From the NCBI RefSeq assembly GCF_000424585.1, contig NZ_AUKE01000011.1:62001-126000 (forward strand): a DNA stretch of 64,000 bases. The letters are read 5' to 3'. The translations under genes were made by a program, and so were the position numbers. Positions 60,122 through 64,000 of this stretch are shown here, in pieces. Position 1 is the stretch's first letter; every line of letters begins with the position of its first letter. This DNA comes from Butyrivibrio sp. MC2013 (GTDB lineage: Bacteria > Bacillota > Clostridia > Lachnospirales > Lachnospiraceae). The notes below the pieces were generated by a model. It worked only from the letters and a program-made list of their open reading frames with translations. It made no database searches and was not told where the DNA came from.

Positions 60122-60232
60122 TGTAAATATCTTATGCTATTAACAGGGGCAATTTAACAGCCAAAATTTATTAATCTATACAGAATTTGTGAAAAGGCCA
60201 TACATTTTTTGATACCTGATCAAATATTGTAT

Positions 60233-60273
60233 AAAAAAAGAACCCTTCATCTTTATCTTAAGATGAAAGGTTC
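60233..60273 (-). terminator. Intrinsic terminator of the glyA-regulator transcript
   Basis: Minus strand stem GAACCTTTCATCTT / AAGATGAAGGGTTC with TTTTTTT after it, 22 bases beyond the response-regulator stop. Confidence 0.9.
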
Positions 60274-60294
60274 TGCATAATTCTGACCATAATA

Positions 60295-61860
60295 TCAATA
60301 TACGGAGCTCCTGAATTCCTTTGGAGATATGCCCCATCTCTTCTTAAAGGCTCTGCCAAAGGATACAGCATCCTCATAGCCCACCATACTGCCTACCTCA
60401 TAAATCTTGATGGTAGGATCCTTTAAGAGGTCCTTGGCTTTTTCCATCCTGACATTCAGCAGGTATTCGGAGAAATTGATCCCTGTCTCCTGTTTAAAGA
60501 GATTGCTGAAATACGAAGGGTTAAGCTCTGCCCTGTCCGCCATGTCATTTAAGGTCAACACTTCGCTGTAATGAGCATCAATATATTCCTTGGCCATCTC
60601 TATGCGAAGTCCGCTCTTCTTCTCCTTCTCGCCCTCCATATAGGATATGATATCCTGCAGCAGGGCATTCATATAGGTCTTTAGCTCACGGAAGGTATTG
60701 AGATAATCCACATAAAAATCTATCTCTCTCCTGTGAGCAGCCACATACACTCCCAGGTTCTCTATCCTGATAGAGAGAGTATCTATGATCTCGTGGAGAT
60801 ACTTTCTGAACCTGTCTGAAGTACAATAGCTCAGATCCAAAAAGACCTTGTCCATATCCTCCTTGGACCTGATACGGTCCAAAAGGCAGAGGCTGTGCTC
60901 AAGCCTGGCTGTCATAGGCTCTGTATCATAGCGCATGTCTATACACTTGCCCTCTATATCAGAATAAGATATGAGCTGCTTTTGACCCAGGTAGAATCTG
61001 CTCATTACTGCCTTCCTGGATTCGTCAAAGCTGTCTGATATCCTGGACCTGTCACTATAGACACTGCTCACTCCCACAGTAACTGTGATCTCTTCATTAT
61101 TTCTCACCAGGCTCCTGTGGATCTTGTCAGCAAGCTGCTCGGCGCGCTGGGGTGAGTCTGTCATGAGAAGGATCATCAGCTCCTGCTTGTATATGCAAGA
61201 GGCGTAATCAAAGCCTTCCCTGTCTGCCAAAAGCTCATTTACCTTATCCGTCACACCTATCAGCTGCCTCTTGTACTCATCCTCTCTGGAAAACTGCTTG
61301 TAATATTGGTCTACCAGGAGTCTTACTGTAGCAAAATACTCATAGGAGATATCAACTCCCATCGCGCCTATCCTGGCAAAGAGCTGGGGAGCTTCCTCTT
61401 TGGATGAGAAGGAAAGTTTCTTTAAAAGTTCAGAAAGGATAAAGTCATTATTGCCATTTATGGCTTCCTTGGTATGTCTTTCCTTGCTCAGTCTCTTCTC
61501 GGCTTTCTCTATGAGACTGATAAACTCGTCCTTCTTGAAGGGCTTTAATATGTAATCATAAGCTCCGCTTACAAATGCACTGCGGACATATTCAAAATCA
61601 TTGTAACCACTGAGCATGATGATGCCCGGATCATAATCTCTCTCGTTCTGAATGATTCGGGCCAGCTCAAGGCCATCCATTATGGGCATGCGGACATCGC
61701 ATATGATAAGGTCGATATCCGGATTTTGGTCAAGAAAAGAAAGGGCCAAAGCCCCATCGGAGGCTTCTCCTTCGACGACCCAGCCCTTTCCTGCTTTCTC
61801 TATGACTTTTCTCATCCCCATCCTGATGATCTCATCATCATCAACGAGTAAAATCTTCAT
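60295..61860 (-). CDS. Response regulator, YesN type (third glycan locus)
   Basis: 521 residues. Receiver domain 1-120 with VDDDE (7-9), phospho-acceptor D55 (IICDVRMPIMDG) and the lysine in YILKPFKKDE. The last 100 residues are an AraC-type DNA-binding domain: LNDMADRAELNPSYFSNLFKQ and IYEVGSMVGYEDAVSFGRAFKK. It starts 15 bases after the glyA stop with its GGAGC site in the glyA end, so it is transcribed with glyA. No kinase gene is adjacent; the YesM-type kinase at 50.4 kb is the probable partner. Confidence 0.93.
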   Translation of the reverse strand: MKILLVDDDEIIRMGMRKVIEKAGKGWVVEGEASDGALALSFLDQNPDIDLIICDVRMPIMDGLELARIIQNERDYDPGIIMLSGYNDFEYVRSAFVSGAYDYILKPFKKDEFISLIEKAEKRLSKERHTKEAINGNNDFILSELLKKLSFSSKEEAPQLFARIGAMGVDISYEYFATVRLLVDQYYKQFSREDEYKRQLIGVTDKVNELLADREGFDYASCIYKQELMILLMTDSPQRAEQLADKIHRSLVRNNEEITVTVGVSSVYSDRSRISDSFDESRKAVMSRFYLGQKQLISYSDIEGKCIDMRYDTEPMTARLEHSLCLLDRIRSKEDMDKVFLDLSYCTSDRFRKYLHEIIDTLSIRIENLGVYVAAHRREIDFYVDYLNTFRELKTYMNALLQDIISYMEGEKEKKSGLRIEMAKEYIDAHYSEVLTLNDMADRAELNPSYFSNLFKQETGINFSEYLLNVRMEKAKDLLKDPTIKIYEVGSMVGYEDAVSFGRAFKKRWGISPKEFRSSVY

Positions 61861-61875
61861 CCTGCTCCTGACTTA

Positions 61876-63114
61876 TCAATTCAGAGGATAACGATCTGTG
61901 AGCTCCTTAACTATTGCTCTTGCTTCAGGTATACCCTCTTCCTTCTTCTTGATAACAAGGGAGATCGCTTCAGCGATACGATCCATATCAGCCTCGTTCA
62001 TGCCCCTTGTGGTAACAGCGGGTGTACCAAGACGTATACCACTGGTAACGAAGGGAGACTGCTGCTCATTGGGTATTGTATTCTTATTGGCTGTAAGGTG
62101 AGCCTCATCAAGCCATGCCTCAACTTCCTTGCCTGTAAGACCAAAGTTAGTCAGATCCACCAGCATCAGGTGATTATCTGTGCCTCCGGATACGATCTTG
62201 ATGCCTCTGTTCATAAGACCGGAGCAAAGAGCCTTGGCGTTCTTAATAATATTCTCCTGGTATACGCGGAACTCAGGTGAAAGAGCTTCCTTGAAGCATA
62301 CAGCCTTGGCTGCTATCACATGCTCAAGAGGGCCACCCTGGATACCGGGGAATACAGCCTTGTTAAACTTGAACTTGTCCTGAGCTTCCTGATTCCAAAG
62401 GATCAGTCCGCCTCTGGGTCCGCGAAGAGTCTTGTGTGTAGTAGTGGTCACTACATCCGCATAAGGAAACGGACTGGGGTGAAGTCCTGCTGCAACAAGG
62501 CCTGCGATATGAGCGATATCTGCCATGAGCACAGCGCCGCACAGATCTGCTGCTTCACGGAATTTCTTAAAATCAATGGTCCTGCAATAAGCACTGGCAC
62601 CTGCGATGATCAGCTTGGGCTTGTGCTCCTGTGCAAGTCTCTTAAGTTCATCATAATCTATAAAACCGTTATCATCAACGCCGTAAGGTATTACATTGAA
62701 ATATTTACCGGAAATATTGGCCGGGCTTCCGTGAGACAGGTGACCGCCCTGGCTCAGGTTCATACCCATAATGGTATCACCGGGCTCAAGAAGCGCGAAC
62801 TGTACTGCCAGGTTGGCCTGAGCTCCTGAGTGAGGCTGCACATTGGCATAATCACATTTAAAGAGCTCCTTGGCTCTCTCTCTTGCCAGATTCTCAACTC
62901 TGTCTACAACATAGCAGCCGCCGTAGTATCTCTTGCCCGGAAGCCCCTCTGCATACTTGTTGGTAAGCGGGCTTCCCATAGCAGACATAACTGCCTTGCT
63001 GGTCCAGTTCTCAGAAGCGATCAGCTCAATATGATCGTTCTGGCGCTGCATTTCGTCCTCAATAGCCTGTGCTATTTCGGGGTCAACATTCCTTACTTCT
63101 TCCAATGAATACAT
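61876..63114 (-). CDS. glyA: Serine hydroxymethyltransferase
   Basis: 412 residues. Conserved motifs: [13 protein letters not shown] at the start, [15 protein letters not shown], and the PLP lysine in [17 protein letters not shown] (about residue 225). It interconverts serine and glycine and loads one-carbon units on tetrahydrofolate. GGAG lies 9 bases before the ATG. A perfect palindrome in its leader (63156-63169) suggests repressor control. Linkage with a sugar response regulator is unusual. Confidence 0.97.
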   Translation of the reverse strand: MYSLEEVRNVDPEIAQAIEDEMQRQNDHIELIASENWTSKAVMSAMGSPLTNKYAEGLPGKRYYGGCYVVDRVENLARERAKELFKCDYANVQPHSGAQANLAVQFALLEPGDTIMGMNLSQGGHLSHGSPANISGKYFNVIPYGVDDNGFIDYDELKRLAQEHKPKLIIAGASAYCRTIDFKKFREAADLCGAVLMADIAHIAGLVAAGLHPSPFPYADVVTTTTHKTLRGPRGGLILWNQEAQDKFKFNKAVFPGIQGGPLEHVIAAKAVCFKEALSPEFRVYQENIIKNAKALCSGLMNRGIKIVSGGTDNHLMLVDLTNFGLTGKEVEAWLDEAHLTANKNTIPNEQQSPFVTSGIRLGTPAVTTRGMNEADMDRIAEAISLVIKKKEEGIPEARAIVKELTDRYPLN

Positions 63115-63155
63115 TTCGACTCTCCTCTATCTAATTCTTTTGCCCCTTGCGTTGT

Positions 63156-63169
63156 TTTAACGCGTTAAA
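63156..63169. promoter_or_regulatory. Perfect 14-bp palindrome in the glyA leader
   Basis: TTTAACGCGTTAAA, with a central CG as in LacI-family operators (PurR/CcpA class), 41 bases before the glyA start and downstream of a plausible promoter (TTGCGG...TATATG on the minus strand). PurR-type control would fit the one-carbon role of glyA; a LacI-family binder is inferred. Confidence 0.6.
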
Positions 63170-63238
63170 GTCATCTTGCATATAATAACACAATGTTCCC
63201 GCAATTGCTATATAATAAGGAGAGATTTTACGACTAAG

Positions 63239-64000
63239 ATGGAGGATGCAAGTAGCAGCATGTATTACTGTATAGTAAATCCCTATGCCAGATCAGGCCT
63301 GGGCCTTCAAGAGTGGCTCAGCTTCAAGGCTCTTATGGAAGAGCACAATATCAAATACCAGGCAGTCATGTCCAATGAGGCAGGCGATGCCACCCGTCTG
63401 ACATATAAGCTTACCAGCAGCCGCTGCCTTATAGAGGACATGGTGCATCTGGTGGTATTTGGCGGAGACGGCACTATGAACGAAGTCATCAATGGCATCA
63501 GCGACTTTGACAAGACAGCCCTGGGCTATATCCCCGCAGGAAGCGCAGGTGACCTGGCTCTGGGTCTTGGCATCAGAGGCACAGACAGCAAGGTCCTTGG
63601 CGAGAGGATCCTGGAGGGGCAGATCCGTCGTACAACTGATATAGGTAAAGTCACCGCAGAAAGGATCCTGGATACTTTTCCTTTAGGACAGGACAAGCCG
63701 GAGTCCTTTTCCAGACTCTTTTGCGTATCTGCAGGAATAGGCTTTGATGCCGTAGTGTGCAAAGAAGCTTCTGTTACAGCTGCCAAAAAGCTCCTGAACA
63801 AGCTTGGGCTGGGTAAGCTCACCTATCTGTCAGTAGCACTAAAAGAAATATTTAAGGCAAATAAGTTTTCTGCCGATATAAGACCCGATGATAAGGGGCT
63901 CATGGACGTAAAAGATATACTCCTATTGGCAGCAATGATCACACCCTATGAAGGCGGGGGATTCAAATTCTGCCCTGAGGCAGACTATTGTGACTCTCTC
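63239..64000 (+). CDS. Diacylglycerol/lipid kinase family protein, N-terminal part (cut by window edge)
   Basis: Open frame from the ATG at 63239 (MEDASSSMYYCIVNPYARSG) for 254 codons to the window end; the ATG at 63260 is an alternative start and has GGAGG 14 bases upstream. It has the lipid-kinase motif LVVFGGDGTMNEVINGI (phosphate-binding GGDGT) and GYIPAGSAGDLALGLGI, where most family members have GTANDFA/GSGNDFA. DgkB/YegS/LCB5-type enzymes phosphorylate diacylglycerol or related lipids at the membrane. Divergent from glyA. Confidence 0.9.
   Translation, partial: MEDASSSMYYCIVNPYARSGLGLQEWLSFKALMEEHNIKYQAVMSNEAGDATRLTYKLTSSRCLIEDMVHLVVFGGDGTMNEVINGISDFDKTALGYIPAGSAGDLALGLGIRGTDSKVLGERILEGQIRRTTDIGKVTAERILDTFPLGQDKPESFSRLFCVSAGIGFDAVVCKEASVTAAKKLLNKLGLGKLTYLSVALKEIFKANKFSADIRPDDKGLMDVKDILLLAAMITPYEGGGFKFCPEADYCDSL

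Noticed and set aside
63115..63238. Glycine riboswitch before glyA
   Set aside because: The gap is too short and lacks tandem aptamer features; only a palindrome and promoter-like boxes are seen.

Overview
The window looks like part of the chromosome of a Lachnospiraceae bacterium (Bacillota, Clostridia), probably a Butyrivibrio- or Roseburia-like gut or rumen fibre degrader. The reasons are the moderate GC content, AGA/AGG-rich arginine codons, strong GGAGG ribosome-binding sites, YesM/YesN-type two-component pairs beside ABC sugar importers, and many cytoplasmic glycoside hydrolases and phosphorylases. The genus is inference. No rRNA, tRNA, phage or CRISPR array was seen.

Layout. 1-5.4 kb (minus) is housekeeping: frr (cut by the edge), pyrH, a bactofilin, a membrane-anchored polysaccharide deacetylase, an AI-2E-type membrane protein and a HAD phosphatase. 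5.5-7.4 kb (plus) is a soluble fusion of a LacI-type sugar-binding domain to GGDEF. 20.4-7.5 kb (minus) is a first glycan locus: two large inverting glycoside phosphorylases of the GH94 kind, a lipoprotein/two-permease ABC importer, and a sensor kinase/AraC-type regulator pair. It fits import and phosphorolysis of beta-gluco-oligosaccharides. 20.5-21.6 kb holds a YczE-like membrane protein and an ArsC-like protein. 38.1-21.9 kb (minus) is a second glycan locus: LacI regulator, Opp-type importer (lipoprotein, two permeases, two ATPases), GH13, GH38, an MFS transporter and GH31. It fits uptake and cytoplasmic breakdown of alpha-linked gluco- or manno-oligosaccharides. 38.2-39.6 kb is an odd cassette with a J-domain protein, a 390-bp imperfect palindrome and inverted REP-like ends.

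39.6-49.6 kb is mixed: a PTS-IIC-like permease, a CobW-family GTPase and a CDF metal transporter (plus), metY with a LysR regulator, an RlmD-type methyltransferase, a small conserved-looking protein and a GH3-like membrane protein lacking a key motif. Just upstream (about 49.75-50.12 kb, minus) is an apparent orphan non-coding RNA gene with a perfect TTGACA-N17-TATAAT promoter, an intrinsic terminator and no sizeable ORF. This is my strongest candidate for something undescribed. 50.4-61.9 kb is a third glycan locus: a sensor kinase (plus), a 1486-residue secreted GH5-like enzyme with an unusual cationic C-terminal tail, an ABC sugar importer, and a response regulator cotranscribed with glyA. 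The window ends in a partial diacylglycerol/lipid kinase gene (plus).

Recurring themes: each of the three importer operons has a stable hairpin between the binding-protein gene and the first permease gene; candidate LacI-type operators share a TGCGCA/CGCATAA core; and several families of small structured repeats fill the intergenic regions. All functional calls rest on motifs read by eye, without database searches.
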